In this document: positions 33,883 to 43,234 of the stretch, piece by piece
Numbering within the stretch: position 1 is the stretch's first letter
How the letters are laid out: each line of letters opens with the position of its first letter
Source of the DNA: DATAGF01 sp963835685
GTDB taxonomy: Bacteria > Actinomycetota > Thermoleophilia > Miltoncostaeales > Miltoncostaeaceae
NCBI GenBank assembly: GCA_963835685.1
Contig: CAWIGI010000013.1
Coordinates: forward strand, 273,624 to 337,623
Reading direction: 5' to 3'
DNA: 64,000 nucleotides
Notes under the pieces: model-generated
The model's database searches: none
What the model was told of the DNA's origin: nothing
What the model saw: only the letters and a program-made list of their open reading frames with translations
Made by a program: the position numbers and the translations under genes

Positions 33883-34819
33883 ACCGGCTGGGGCGTACCT
33901 CGCGGGGCAGGGCGAAGACGACGCCCTCGGCCGACGGCTCCTCCTCGCCGGTGCGGGCGTAGCCCGCGGTCACGAGGGTCGTCGCGACCTCCTGGACGAG
34001 CACCTCGGGGGCCGACGCGCCGGCGGTGAGGGCCACCCGCCGCCGCCCGTCGAGCCAGCTCGGATCGAGCTCGGAGGCGTTGTCGATCAGGTAGGCGTCG
34101 GACCCGGCGGCGCGCGCGACCTCGACCATCCGCATCGAGTTCGAGGAGTTGCGCGAGCCGACGACGAGCACGAGGTCGGCGCCGTCGCCGACCACCGACC
34201 GCACGGCGTCCTGGCGGTTCTGCGTCGCGTAGCAGATGTCGCTCGACTTCGGGCCCACGAGCGCCGGGAACCGGCGCTTGAGGACGGCGACGATCGCCGC
34301 CGCATCGTCGATCGACAGGGTCGTCTGGGTCGTCAGGGCGACGTTCGAGGGGTCGGGCACCTCGACGGTCTCGGCGTCGGCGATGTCCTGGACCAGGATC
34401 ACGGCGTCGGGGGCCTCGCCCCGGGTGCCGATGACCTCGTCGTGGTCGGCGTGGCCCACCAGCAGCACGGTCGCCCCGCGGCCGGCGAAGCGGCGCACCT
34501 CGGCGTGCACCTTGGCGACCAGCGGGCAGGTGGCGTCGATGACGCGGAGGTCGCGCTCGGCGGCGATGCGGCGCACCTCCGGCGAGACCCCGTGGGCCGA
34601 CAGGATGATCGTCTGGCCGACCGGCACCTCGCGCGGGTCGTCCACGAAGACGGCGCCCTTCTCGGCCAGGGAGGAGACCACGTGCGTGTTGTGCACGATC
34701 TCGCCGCGCACGTAGACGGGCGGGCCGAGCTCGTCGAGCACCCGCTCGACCGTCTCGATGGCGCGGTCAACGCCGGCGCAGTAGCCCCGCGGGGCGACGA
34801 GCTCGAGCTTGACGGGCAC
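33881..34819 (-). CDS. ispH: ispH, 4-hydroxy-3-methylbut-2-enyl diphosphate reductase
   Basis: Last enzyme of the MEP isoprenoid pathway; an iron-sulphur protein making IPP and DMAPP from HMBPP. 312 residues from GTG 34819 (VPVKLELVAPRGYCAGVDRA). The three cluster-binding cysteines are in GYCAGVDRAI (about 13), DATCPLVAKVH (about 97) and DICYATQNRQ (about 197); conserved HNTHVV and SAHGVSPEV are present. TACCCT at 34831-34826 ends 6 nt before the start, suggesting a leaderless mRNA. Confidence 0.96.
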   Translation of the reverse strand: MPVKLELVAPRGYCAGVDRAIETVERVLDELGPPVYVRGEIVHNTHVVSSLAEKGAVFVDDPREVPVGQTIILSAHGVSPEVRRIAAERDLRVIDATCPLVAKVHAEVRRFAGRGATVLLVGHADHDEVIGTRGEAPDAVILVQDIADAETVEVPDPSNVALTTQTTLSIDDAAAIVAVLKRRFPALVGPKSSDICYATQNRQDAVRSVVGDGADLVLVVGSRNSSNSMRMVEVARAAGSDAYLIDNASELDPSWLDGRRRVALTAGASAPEVLVQEVATTLVTAGYARTGEEEPSAEGVVFALPREVRPSR

Positions 34820-34825
34820 GGCATC

Positions 34826-34831
34826 AGGGTA
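34826..34831 (-). promoter_or_regulatory. -10 box (TACCCT) for leaderless ispH
   Basis: Minus-strand TACCCT ends 6 nt before the GTG at 34819. Confidence 0.5.
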
Positions 34832-34850
34832 ACGGACGCCGGTCCGTATC

Positions 34851-35666
34851 GTGCCGTCGGTGCGGAGCGCCGCGACGATCGAGACCGGCTCGGGCCCGGC
34901 CGTCCTGCTCGTGCACGGGCTCAACGGCTTCAAGGAGGGGTGGGGGCGCCTGCCCGAGGCGCTGGCCGCCGCCGGCCGCCGGGTGGTCGCGGTCGACCTT
35001 CCCGGGTTCGGCGCGACGGCGCGCCTGCGGCGAACGACGCCCCAGGGCCTGGCGGACGCGATCGCCCCCCTCGTCGCCGACCTCGCGCCGGTCTCCCTGG
35101 TCGCCCACTCGCTGGGAACCCAGGTCGCGATGCTCACCGCCGCGGCCCGCCCCGGCCGCATCGGCCGGGTGGCGCTGCTCGCGCCGTGGGTGCTCGCGCG
35201 GCCGCGACGGTTCCCGCCGCGGCAGATCTCCGACCTGCTCCAGCTGCCGCTGGTCGGGCGCCCGCTCGGCCGCCTCGCCATCGCCGCCGCCCGCCGGAGC
35301 CCGGCGCGGCGGCGCACCGCGTACCTCGAGGCGCTGGGCGACCCGGAGTCGCCGATCCGCGACCCGGCCCTGGCGGCGCTGCTGCAGGAGGCCGGCGACC
35401 GCCTCGCGCGCGCGGACCTGCGGGCGATGGCGGACTGGGCCGCCAGCGGGCTGGCGTTCGACGTGAGGCCGCTGGCGCCCCGCATCACCAGGCCCACGCT
35501 GGTCGTGGCGGGTACCCTCGACCGCGTGACCGAGCCCTCCGGCGCCCGCTGGCTGGCCGACGCCCTCCCCGCCGGGCGGCTCCTGTCGCTGCCGGGGGTC
35601 GGGCACCTCCCCCATCTCGAGGCGGCCGAGGAGGTCGCCGCGGCGATCGCCGGCCACCTGCGATGA
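34851..35666 (+). CDS. alpha/beta-hydrolase
   Basis: 271 residues. LLVHGLNGFKEGW (oxyanion region) near residue 19, nucleophile elbow VAHSLGTQVAM near 83, Asp in VVAGTLDRVTEPSG near 222 and His in GVGHLPHLEAAEEV near 250 complete the triad. Substrate unknown. First gene of a set of three with ATGA/GTGA overlaps (hydrolase, inositol-phosphatase-like, DUF1624), divergent from ispH by 31 bp. Confidence 0.87.
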   Translation: MPSVRSAATIETGSGPAVLLVHGLNGFKEGWGRLPEALAAAGRRVVAVDLPGFGATARLRRTTPQGLADAIAPLVADLAPVSLVAHSLGTQVAMLTAAARPGRIGRVALLAPWVLARPRRFPPRQISDLLQLPLVGRPLGRLAIAAARRSPARRRTAYLEALGDPESPIRDPALAALLQEAGDRLARADLRAMADWAASGLAFDVRPLAPRITRPTLVVAGTLDRVTEPSGARWLADALPAGRLLSLPGVGHLPHLEAAEEVAAAIAGHLR

Positions 35667-36439
35667 CCGATCTCCTCGACCTCGCCGCCCGCGCGGCGCG
35701 GGCCGCCGGCGACCTGCTGCTGGAGCGGTCGGGCGGGCCGGTCAGCGGCGTCGCGTCCAAGACCAGCCGCACCGACCTCGTCAGCGACACCGACCGCGAG
35801 GCCGAGGCCCTGATCGTGGGGATGATCCAGGCCGAGCGGCCGGGAGACGCGATCGTGGGCGAGGAGGGCGCCGACGCGCCGGGGTCGGGCGAGGTGCGCT
35901 GGCTGGTGGACCCGCTCGACGGCACGATCAACTACCTCTGGGGCATCCCCCAGTGGAGCGTCAGCCTCGCGGCGCTCGACCGCGAGGGGCCGCTCGCCGG
36001 CGTGGTGCACGACCCGTCGCGGGACGAGACCTTCACCGCCGTCCGCGGCGGCGGCGCGCGCCTCGGCGAGCGGACGCTGAGGGTCGGGCCGGGCGCCCCG
36101 CTCGACGAGGCCCTCGTCGGCACCGGCTTCTCGTACCGCGCCGCCGAGCGCGCCCGCCAGGCGGCGCTCCTGCAGGAGATCCTCCCCGCCGTGCGGGACG
36201 TGCGCCGCTTCGGCTCGGCGGCGATCGACCTCGCCTGGGTCGCGTGCGGCCGGCTGGACGGCTACTACGAGCGCGGCCTCAATCCCTGGGACTGGGCCGC
36301 CGGACGGCTTATCGTCTCTGAGGCCGGTGGCGTCGTGCAGGAAATGCCGGCCACGGCGGAGGACCCGATCGGATGCATCGCAGCACCGCCCGCCTTGATC
36401 GGCCCGCTCCGAGCGCTGATCGACCGCGCGCTCGCGTGA
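35663..36439 (+). CDS. inositol-monophosphatase-family phosphatase
   Basis: 258 residues from ATG 35663, overlapping the hydrolase stop. Metal-binding motifs are GEEGADAPG (Glu near 67), WLVDPLDGTINYLWG (DPLDGT near 84) and LNPWDWAAGRLIVSEAGG near 210, the canonical three-metal set. Likely substrates are inositol-1-phosphate, histidinol phosphate or PAP; these cannot be told apart from sequence alone. Confidence 0.9.
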   Translation: MTDLLDLAARAARAAGDLLLERSGGPVSGVASKTSRTDLVSDTDREAEALIVGMIQAERPGDAIVGEEGADAPGSGEVRWLVDPLDGTINYLWGIPQWSVSLAALDREGPLAGVVHDPSRDETFTAVRGGGARLGERTLRVGPGAPLDEALVGTGFSYRAAERARQAALLQEILPAVRDVRRFGSAAIDLAWVACGRLDGYYERGLNPWDWAAGRLIVSEAGGVVQEMPATAEDPIGCIAAPPALIGPLRALIDRALA

Positions 36440-37230
36440 CGAGCGCGGCGGCGCCGCCAGCGGGCCGGCTCTGGGAGGTGGACGCCGCCCGCACCGCGGC
36501 GATCGCGATGATGGTCGTCTACCACGTCGGGTACGACGTGAACCTGTTCGGGCCGGGCGTGGACATCGACCCGTTCTCGGGAGGGTGGCGGGCGCTCCAG
36601 ATCGCCTGCGGCTCGAGCTTCCTGTTCGTGGTGGGCGTCAGCCTCGCGATCTCCAACGCCCGCGGCCGCGCGCGCGGCCTGACCGGGTGGCCGCTCTACC
36701 GCCATCACCTGCGCCGCGCGGCGGAGGTGGGCGCCGCCGCCCTGCTGGTGACCCTGGTGACCTGGATCGCGCTGGGCGACGACTACGTCCGCTTCGGGAT
36801 CCTCCACTGCATCGCGCTCGCCATGGTCATCGGGCCGCTGCTGCTGCCGCTCGGGCCGATCAACCTTGTCCTGGCGTTCGCGGCGCTGGTGGGCGGCATG
36901 GCGCTGCTGCGCGGGCCGGAGTCCGACATCCCGGGCCTGCTGGTGTTCGGCGTCCCCCTCGAGGGCGGCGCCGGCGTCAACTGGTACCCGCTGCTGCCGT
37001 GGCTGGCGCCGGTGCTCGTGGGCCTCGTCGTCGGCCAGGCGCTCTACCCCGGCGGCGTCCGCGGGCCGTGGGGACGGCGCCTGCCGACCCCGCCGTGGGC
37101 CCGCACCGTCGGCGCGCCCGGCCGCCACGCGCTGCCCATCTACCTGGTGCACCAGCCGGTCCTGATGCCGCTGGTGCTCGCCGCCCTCGCGATCGCGGGC
37201 GTCGAGATCAGCCTCGACGAGTTCCGCTGA
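36436..37230 (+). CDS. DUF1624 / heparan-alpha-glucosaminide acetyltransferase-like membrane protein
   Basis: 264 residues from GTG 36436, which overlaps the preceding stop (GTGA). N-terminal LWEVDAARTAAIAMMVVYHV with a His in the first helix is the DUF1624 hallmark. About seven hydrophobic helices follow, with FLFVVGVSLAIS, RFGILHCIALAM and a C-terminal RHALPIYLVHQPVLM. The acyltransferase-3-like design suggests transmembrane acyl transfer to an envelope glycan. The last 30 residues hold the conserved YLVHQP. Confidence 0.83.
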   Translation: MTSAAAPPAGRLWEVDAARTAAIAMMVVYHVGYDVNLFGPGVDIDPFSGGWRALQIACGSSFLFVVGVSLAISNARGRARGLTGWPLYRHHLRRAAEVGAAALLVTLVTWIALGDDYVRFGILHCIALAMVIGPLLLPLGPINLVLAFAALVGGMALLRGPESDIPGLLVFGVPLEGGAGVNWYPLLPWLAPVLVGLVVGQALYPGGVRGPWGRRLPTPPWARTVGAPGRHALPIYLVHQPVLMPLVLAALAIAGVEISLDEFR

Positions 37231-37239
37231 CCGTCTCCC

Positions 37240-37314
37240 GCGAGGGGCGGCCAGCCCCGCCTCCGGCGGTGCCGCCCCTTCGGCCGCCCAGCCCCGGCTC
37301 CGCCGGTGCCGCCC
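37240..37314. terminator. tandem GC-rich repeats between converging genes
   Basis: Two imperfect units of about 38 bp, each CCAGCCCCG-CTCCG-CGGTGCCGCCCC, can form hairpins such as GGGGCGGCCAGCCCC and CCGCCTCCGGCGG. The site separates DUF1624 from the convergent metY-like gene, whose stop follows immediately. Confidence 0.55.
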
Positions 37315-38605
37315 CTATGTCGCGCTGCGGATCGCCTGGTCCAGGTCCCAGATGATGTCGTCGACGTCCTCGACGCCGACGGCCACGCGCGACCATGTCG
37401 TCGGTGACCCCGGCCCGCTGCAGGCCCTCCTCGTCGAGGCGGCGGTGGGTGGTGGAGGCCGGGTGGATGATGAGCGTCTTGGCGTCGCCGACGTTGGCCA
37501 GGTGCGAGCAGAGCTGGCAGGCCTCGATCAGCCGCCGGCCCGCCTCGCGGCCGCCGCGCACGCCGAAGGTCAGGACCGCCCCGGGGCCGCGCGGGAGGTA
37601 GCGCTCGGCGAGGTCGTGGTACGGGCTGTCGGGCAGGCCGGGGTAGCCGACCCATTCGACGTCGGGGTGCCCGGCGAGGAAGTCCGCGACCGCCCGCGCG
37701 TTGTCGACGTGGCGGTCCATGCGCAGGGACAGGGTCTCGAGGCCCTGCAGCAGCAGGAAGGCGTTGAAGGGCGACATCACCGGCCCGAGGTCGCGCATGG
37801 TCTCCACGCGGGCCTTCATGCAGAACGCGAAGTTCCCGAACGTCTCGGCGTAGCGCATCCCGCGGTACCCCGGGCTCGGCTCCACCAGCCCGGGGAAGCG
37901 GCCGTCGGCCCACGGGAAGGTGCCGGCGTCGACCAGGACCCCGCCGATGGTGGTGCCGTGGCCGCAGATCCACTTGGTGGCCGAGTGCGACACGAGGTGC
38001 GCGCCGTGCTCGAACGGGCGGCAGAGGTAGGGCGTCGCGAAGGTGCTGTCGATGAGGAGCGGCACGCCGGCCTCGTTCGCCACCTCCGCGACCGCGGCGA
38101 TGTCGAGCACGTCGAGCCGGGGGTTGCCGATCGTCTCGCCGAACAGCATGCGGGTGCGGGGGGTCACGGCCTCGCGCCAGGCGGCGTGGTCGGCCGGGTC
38201 GACGAAGGTCGTCTCGATGCCGAAGCGGGCGAGCGTCATGGCGAGCTGGTTGTGGCTCCCGCCGTAGAGGTGGGCCGACGAGACGACGTGGTCGCCGGCG
38301 TCGAGCAGCGTCATGAAGGCCATCGACTGGGCGGCCAGCCCGCTGGCGGTGGCGAGCGCGCCGACGCCGCCCTCGAGGCTGGCCATGCGCTCCTCGAACA
38401 CCGCCGTGGTCGGGTTCATGATCCGCGTGTAGATGTTCCCGAAGCGGTTGAGGTCGAAGAGGTCCGCCGCGTGGTCGGCGTCCTCGAAGACGTAGGCCGA
38501 GGTCTGGTGGATCGGCACGGCGCGCGAGCCGGTGATCGGGTCGACCCGCTGGCCGGCGTGCAGCGCCCGGGTGTCGAAGCCGAACTCGTGCGGCTCGGCG
38601 CTCAC
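37315..38605 (-). CDS. metY: metY-like O-acetylhomoserine sulfhydrylase / Cys-Met PLP enzyme (frameshift near 37390)
   Basis: PLP-dependent gamma-replacement enzyme making homocysteine from O-acetylhomoserine. About 429 residues. FDTRALHAGQRVDPITGSRA at the start, the NIYTRIMNPT pair, GGSHNQLAMTL, and the PLP-lysine motif SHSATKWICGHG near residue 205 place it in the MetY branch. After TDDMV one extra base near 37390 shifts the frame; the corrected end reads RVAVGVEDVDDIIWDLDQAI. Start GTG 38605 overlaps the stop of the CoA-binding protein gene. Confidence 0.9.
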
Positions 38606-39090
38606 GGGCGGAAGCGGTCCATGCGCCGCGAGCCGATGACGCCGGTGGACAGGCCGACCACGTCGAGGCCGCCGAAGTACCGGCAGTGCTCCATCTTGAT
38701 GCAGCGGTCCTCCACGACCTCGAGCCCCGCGTCCCGGGCGCGCGCGGCGGCCTCGGGCGACGACAGCCCGAGCTGCATCCAGATCACCTCGGCGCCGAGC
38801 TCGATGGCCTCGTCCACGATCGGGGGGATGTCCTCGGCCCGGCGGAAGATGTTGACGATCTCGAGCGGCCCCTGCGCGGCGGCCTCCTCGAGCGAGGCGA
38901 CGCAGGGGTTGCCCATCACCTCGTCGCAGGCCGGGTTCACCGGGGTGATCTCGTAGCCGTTGGCGGCCATGTGCACCATGGCGCGGTGGCTCGGCCGGTC
39001 GGGGCGCGGCGACAGCCCCACCACCGCCAGGCGGCGGTAGCGCTCGAGGATGAGGCGCACCTCGTCGGTGGGCGGGGCGCCGTCGCTCAT
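38602..39090 (-). CDS. CoA-binding (YccU-like) protein
   Basis: 162 residues from ATG 39090. Rossmann-like CoA-binding domain: LAVVGLSPRPDRPSHRAM near residue 25, YEITPVNPACDEVMG near 50, IVNIFRRAEDIPPIVDEAIE near 83, IWMQLGL near 110 and EDRCIKMEH near 135. Family function is unclear. It lies directly upstream of metY with a 4-nt overlap, which suggests a link to sulfur amino acid metabolism. Confidence 0.87.
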   Translation of the reverse strand: MSDGAPPTDEVRLILERYRRLAVVGLSPRPDRPSHRAMVHMAANGYEITPVNPACDEVMGNPCVASLEEAAAQGPLEIVNIFRRAEDIPPIVDEAIELGAEVIWMQLGLSSPEAAARARDAGLEVVEDRCIKMEHCRYFGGLDVVGLSTGVIGSRRMDRFRP

Positions 39091-39337
39091 TCCGGCGTAC
39101 TGGGGCACGCCCTGATCATGCCCGAATAGCATCGGTCGCCGATGAGGGTCGTGATCGTCGGCGGGGGATGGCACGCGGAGCGCTGGCCCCCGGTCGACTG
39201 ACGGAATCGGCTCCTTCGGAGCCTCGTTCACAGGTCGTTCACCACAGGGTCACAGCAACGTCACCTCGGCGAGGGGCACCCTTCGACTAGCTTCGCCGCG
39301 ATTCCCGGCCTGATGTCCGCTCGAAAGGAATCAGCAC
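39091..39337. other. divergent control region between CoA-binding gene and pstS
   Basis: 247 bp holding a PHO box (39226-39264), a small hairpin GGCTCC-TTC-GGAGCC (39209-39223), and a 19-codon frame at 39142 (MRVVIVGGGWHAERWPPVD) that looks like the N-terminal strand of a Rossmann protein but stops at once. I regard that frame as chance or a remnant. Confidence 0.6.
39226..39264 (+). promoter_or_regulatory. PHO box: four 11-bp direct repeats upstream of pstS
   Basis: GTTCAC at 39226 and 39237, GGTCAC at 39248 and CGTCAC at 39259 are spaced exactly 11 bp apart. This is the layout of the PhoP-binding PHO box of Streptomyces and relatives (GTTCACC units of 11 nt). It predicts phosphate-starvation induction of pstSCAB. 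Confidence 0.85.
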
Positions 39338-40316
39338 ATGGCACGAGGACGCCGATTCGCCCTCATCCTGGCCGCGGGGGTCATGGCGCTCGGATCGCTC
39401 GCCGCCGCCGGGTGCGGCGACGACGACGACGATTCCGGCGGCGACACCTCCGGCGGCGACTCCGGCAGCCTGTCCGGCGACATCCTGATCGACGGCTCGT
39501 CCACCGTCGCCCCGCTCTCCTCGGCCGCCGCCGAGGCCTTCGCGGGCGAGAACTCGGGCGTGAACATCACCGTCGGCACCTCGGGCACGGGCGGCGGCTT
39601 CGAGCGCTTCTGCGCAGGCGAGACCGACATCTCGGACGCCTCGCGGGCGATCGACGAGGAGGAGATCGCCGCGTGCCAGTCCGGCGGCGTCACCTACCAG
39701 GAGCTGCGCGTCGCCTCCGACGGCATCACGATCGTGACGAGCGCGAACGCCGACGTGGGCCCGACGGACATCACCATGAAGCAGCTCGCGGCGGTGTGGG
39801 GCCCCAAGTCCAAGATCAGCAACTGGGACGCAGATCCCGCCGCCCGGAACCTTCAACGACCTTCCCCTCACCCTGGCCGGCCCGGGCTCGCAGTCGGGGA
39901 CCTACGACTTCTTCAACGAGGAGGTCCTCGGTGAGGACGCCGCCGGCGAGGTGATCGAGCCGCGCCAGGACTACACCGCCTCGGAGGACGACAACGTCAT
40001 CGTGCGCGCGGTCCAGAGCGGCGAGGGCACGATGGGCTACTTCGGCTTCACCTACTACGAGGAGAACGCCGACACCCTCAAGCTCTTCTCGGTGAACGGC
40101 GTCGAGCCGAACGTCGAGACGATCACGGACGGGAGCTACCCGCTCTCGCGCCCGCTCTTCATCTACGTGAAGGACGCGTCGCTCCAGCGCCCCGAGGTGG
40201 CCGGCTTCGTCCGCTACTACATCGAGAACGCGATCTCGCTGGCCGAGGGGGCGCAGTTCGTTCCGGCTCCGCAGTCGTCGCTTGACGAGGACCTCACGAA
40301 GCTCCCCGCCGAGTAG
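39338..40316 (+). CDS. pstS: pstS, phosphate-binding lipoprotein (frameshift near 39830)
   Basis: Periplasmic/surface phosphate receptor. After AAAGGA, ATG 39338 begins a lipoprotein signal peptide (LAAAGC, Cys near 26) and an Asp/Ser/Gly linker. Phosphate-binding DGSSTVAPLSSAAAEAF, GTSGTGGGFERF and DISDASRAI follow. At 39830 one extra G shifts the frame after ISNWD; the corrected frame continues QIPPPGTFNDLPLTLAGPGS, SGTYDFFNEEVLG and EPRQDYTASEDDN to the end. Corrected length about 325. Confidence 0.93.
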
Positions 40317-40330
40317 GTAGGTTCTCCGCC

Positions 40331-41266
40331 GTGGCCGTCGACACCCCAGCAGGACCGGGTCCGGCGGCCATCGGCCCGCGCCGCCGACGTCCGCTGGAGC
40401 AGGTGGTCATCCTGCTCCTGGCGGCGGCGGCGATCGTCTCGATCCTGGTCACGATCGGGATCGTCTTCACGCTGGTGGAGGAGGGCCTGCCCTTCTTCAC
40501 CGACGGCGACGTGTCGCTCTGGGACTTCCTCAGCGGCACGACCTGGCAGCCGGTCAACGACCTCTGGGGGGTCCTGCCCCTCCTGGCCGCCTCGCTCTAC
40601 ATCGCCGCGATCGCCGGGTGCGTCGCCATCCCGCTGGGCCTGGGGTCGGCGATCTACCTGTCCGAGTACGCGCACGAGCGGGTCCGCCGCTCGGTCAAGC
40701 CGATCCTCGAGCTGCTCGCCGGCATGCCGACGATCGTGCTCGGGTTCTTCGCGCTCGATTCGGTGATCCCCGTGCTCCAGGACCTGGGGATCGTCAAGGA
40801 GACGCAGCTGTTCAGCGCCCTCGGGGCGGGGATCGTGGTGGGCATCCTCATCACACCGCTGATCAGCTCGCTCTCCGAGGACGCCATGAGGGCGGTGCCC
40901 AACGCGATGCGCGAGGGCGCCTACGGGGTCGGGGCCACCAAGCGCCACGTCGCGACGCGGATCGTGTTCCCCGCGGCACTGTCGGGCATCACCGCCGGGA
41001 TCGTCCTCGGCCTCTCGCGGGCCGTCGGCGAGACCATGGCCGTCACGCTCGCGGCGGGGACCCAGCCGAACCTGACCTGGGACCCGACGGCCCCGATGCA
41101 GACGATCACCGCCTACATCGTCCAGGTGTCGCAGGGCGAGGCGCCGCGGGGCAGCGTCGAGTACGAGTCGATCTTCGCCGTCGGGCTCCTCCTGTTCGTG
41201 GTCACGCTGATCATCAACCTGGTCGCGGTTCGCTTCGTGCGCCGCTTCCGCACCGTCTACCAGTAG
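40331..41266 (+). CDS. pstC: pstC, phosphate ABC transporter permease
   Basis: 311 residues from GTG 40331, 14 bp after pstS. Six transmembrane helices. The EAA-like cytoplasmic loop is AMREGAYGVGATKRHVATRI near residue 195, and GETMAVTLAAG near 235 is characteristic of PstC. It pairs with PstA to form the inner-membrane channel for phosphate. Confidence 0.94.
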   Translation: MAVDTPAGPGPAAIGPRRRRPLEQVVILLLAAAAIVSILVTIGIVFTLVEEGLPFFTDGDVSLWDFLSGTTWQPVNDLWGVLPLLAASLYIAAIAGCVAIPLGLGSAIYLSEYAHERVRRSVKPILELLAGMPTIVLGFFALDSVIPVLQDLGIVKETQLFSALGAGIVVGILITPLISSLSEDAMRAVPNAMREGAYGVGATKRHVATRIVFPAALSGITAGIVLGLSRAVGETMAVTLAAGTQPNLTWDPTAPMQTITAYIVQVSQGEAPRGSVEYESIFAVGLLLFVVTLIINLVAVRFVRRFRTVYQ

Positions 41267-41276
41267 GGGCGGAACG

Positions 41277-42335
41277 ATGGCCACCGAGACACCGCCCCTC
41301 CCCGGCCCGGCCGACGCGGTCGTCCCGCGCCCGCTGGCCAAGAAGCGCATCCGGCCGGCCGACGCCCTCTTCTTCGGGGCCGCGCTCGCGGCGGTGCTGA
41401 TCTCGCTCGGCGTGCTGGCGTGGCTCCTCGGCTCGATCCTGGCCAGCGGGCTCCCGGCCCTGGACTGGGACTTCCTGACCGACAAGACGTCGACCAACCC
41501 GGAGACCGCCGGGTTCAACTCGTCCATCCGGGTGACGTTCACGCTCATGGTGATCACGTTCGCCTTCGCGATCCCGGTCGGGTTCGCCGCCGCGCTCTAC
41601 CTCGAGAAGTTCGCCTCGATCAGCCGGGCGCAGCTCCAGTCGTCGGCCCGGCTGCGCGAGCGGCGGCTGCGCGACCTGAAGGCGAGCGGGGCGCCGGCGC
41701 CGAGGATCCTCCTGAGTCGCGTCTCGGTCGCCGTGTCCCACGTCTGGGCGCGCGTCGGCCCGACGACGACCCGCATCATCGACGTCAACCTCTCCAACCT
41801 CGCGGCGGTGCCCTCGATCATCTACGGCCTGCTCGGCCTCGCCGTCTTCGTGGCGATCATGGGCCTGCAGAAGAACCTGCTGGCCGGCGGCCTCACCCTC
41901 GCCCTGCTCGTGCTGCCGATCATCATCATCGCCAGCCGGGAGGCGATCAAAGCCGTGCCCGTGTCGATCGAGCAGGGGGCGATGGCGCTCGGCGCCACGC
42001 GCTGGCAGGCCGTCTCGCGGCAGGTCTTCCCGGCGGCGCTGCCCGGGATGCTCACCGGGACGATCCTCGCCGTCTCGCGCGCGATCGGCGAGGCGGCCCC
42101 GCTGATCGTCGTCGGCGGCGTCGTCTTCGCCACCCAGACCCCGTCGCTCAACCCGCTCGAGGCCAACGACACGCCGCTGCTGGCGATGCCCCTCCAGATC
42201 TTCTTCTGGGCCGGTGAGCCCCAAGAGGCCTTCCAAGAGCTTGCAGCAGCAGGCATTATCGTCCTCCTCGCGACCTTGGTCGTCATCAACCTGGTCGCGA
42301 TCTTCCTGCGCAACAAGTTCAGCCGGCGATGGTAA
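41277..42335 (+). CDS. pstA: pstA, phosphate ABC transporter permease
   Basis: 352 residues, longer than typical PstA because of an inserted charged loop around residues 110-155 (SSARLRERRLRDLKASGAPA). Family motifs are FAIPVGFAAALYLEKFA, NLAAVPSIIYGLLGLAVF and the EAA loop QGAMALGATRWQAVSRQVF near 235, then AIGEAAPLIVVG. It starts 11 bp after pstC. Confidence 0.92.
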   Translation: MATETPPLPGPADAVVPRPLAKKRIRPADALFFGAALAAVLISLGVLAWLLGSILASGLPALDWDFLTDKTSTNPETAGFNSSIRVTFTLMVITFAFAIPVGFAAALYLEKFASISRAQLQSSARLRERRLRDLKASGAPAPRILLSRVSVAVSHVWARVGPTTTRIIDVNLSNLAAVPSIIYGLLGLAVFVAIMGLQKNLLAGGLTLALLVLPIIIIASREAIKAVPVSIEQGAMALGATRWQAVSRQVFPAALPGMLTGTILAVSRAIGEAAPLIVVGGVVFATQTPSLNPLEANDTPLLAMPLQIFFWAGEPQEAFQELAAAGIIVLLATLVVINLVAIFLRNKFSRRW

Positions 42336-42343
42336 GGAGCCTC

Positions 42344-43234
42344 GTGTCCGACGACGCCACCGTGCCCCGCGACGCCCCCGCCCCGGGGATCGAGACCCGG
42401 CGCGACGGAGCGCCCACGCAGGCGCCGGAGGTCACGGCGCGCACCGAGCCCGCCGGCCTCCACGACGTCGTCTTCCGGGCCGAGGGCCTCGACTTCCACT
42501 ACGGCAAGTTCAAGGCGCTCGAGGGCGTGACGATGGACATCCGCCGCAACGAGATCACGGCCCTCATCGGCCCCTCGGGCTGCGGCAAGTCGACCTTCAT
42601 CCGCTGCCTCAACCGGATGAACGACCTCATCCCGGGAACGAGGGTCAACGGCACGCTCCTCTTCCAGGGCCAGGACCTCTACTCGTCCGACGTCGACCCC
42701 GTGGACGTGCGCCGGCGCATCGGCATGGTCTTCCAGAAGCCCAACCCCTTCCCGAAGTCCGTCAGGGACAACATCGCCTTCGGCCTCAGGGTCAACGGCC
42801 TCAAGGCGAACGACGACAAGATCGAGGAGGTCCTGCGCCGCGCCGCGCTGTGGGACGAGGTCAAGGACAAGCTCAAGCAGGACGCCTTCGAGCTCTCGGG
42901 CGGCCAGCAGCAGCGGCTGTGCATCGCGCGGGCGATCGCCGTCGAGCCCGAGGTCATCCTCATGGACGAGCCCTGCTCGGCGCTCGACCCGATCTCGACG
43001 CTGGCGATCGAGGACCTGATGCAGGACCTCGTCAAGCGCTACACGATCGTGATCGTCACCCACAACATGCAGCAGGCCGCGCGCGTGTCGCACAAGACCG
43101 GCTTCTTCACGGTGGCGGGCCTCGACAAGGGCCAGCGCTACGGGGTGCTGGTGGAGACCGGCGAGACCGAGCACCTCTTCACCGCCCCGTCCGACCAGCG
43201 CACCCAGGACTACATCACCGGCCGCTTCGGCTAG
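42344..43234 (+). CDS. pstB: pstB, phosphate ABC transporter ATP-binding protein
   Basis: 296 residues from GTG 42344, chosen because AAGGAG sits at ideal distance; an ATG at 42329 overlaps pstA and lacks a site. Walker A LIGPSGCGKSTFIRCLNRMND, signature FELSGGQQQRLCIARA, Walker B VILMDEPCSALDP and the switch VTHNMQQAARVS are complete, all typical of PstB. A 45-residue non-conserved N-terminal extension is present. No phoU follows; the next gene converges and overlaps the 3' end by 20 bp. Confidence 0.94.
   Translation: MSDDATVPRDAPAPGIETRRDGAPTQAPEVTARTEPAGLHDVVFRAEGLDFHYGKFKALEGVTMDIRRNEITALIGPSGCGKSTFIRCLNRMNDLIPGTRVNGTLLFQGQDLYSSDVDPVDVRRRIGMVFQKPNPFPKSVRDNIAFGLRVNGLKANDDKIEEVLRRAALWDEVKDKLKQDAFELSGGQQQRLCIARAIAVEPEVILMDEPCSALDPISTLAIEDLMQDLVKRYTIVIVTHNMQQAARVSHKTGFFTVAGLDKGQRYGVLVETGETEHLFTAPSDQRTQDYITGRFG

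Noticed and set aside
37240..37314. Repeat pair as an attachment or insertion site
   Set aside because: The units are imperfect, hairpin-forming and sit between converging genes, which is better explained as termination.
39142..39201. Short frame MRVVIVGGGWHAERWPPVD as an oxidoreductase remnant
   Set aside because: Only 19 codons, with no ribosome-binding site and no continuing homology in any frame. Too little to call a pseudogene.
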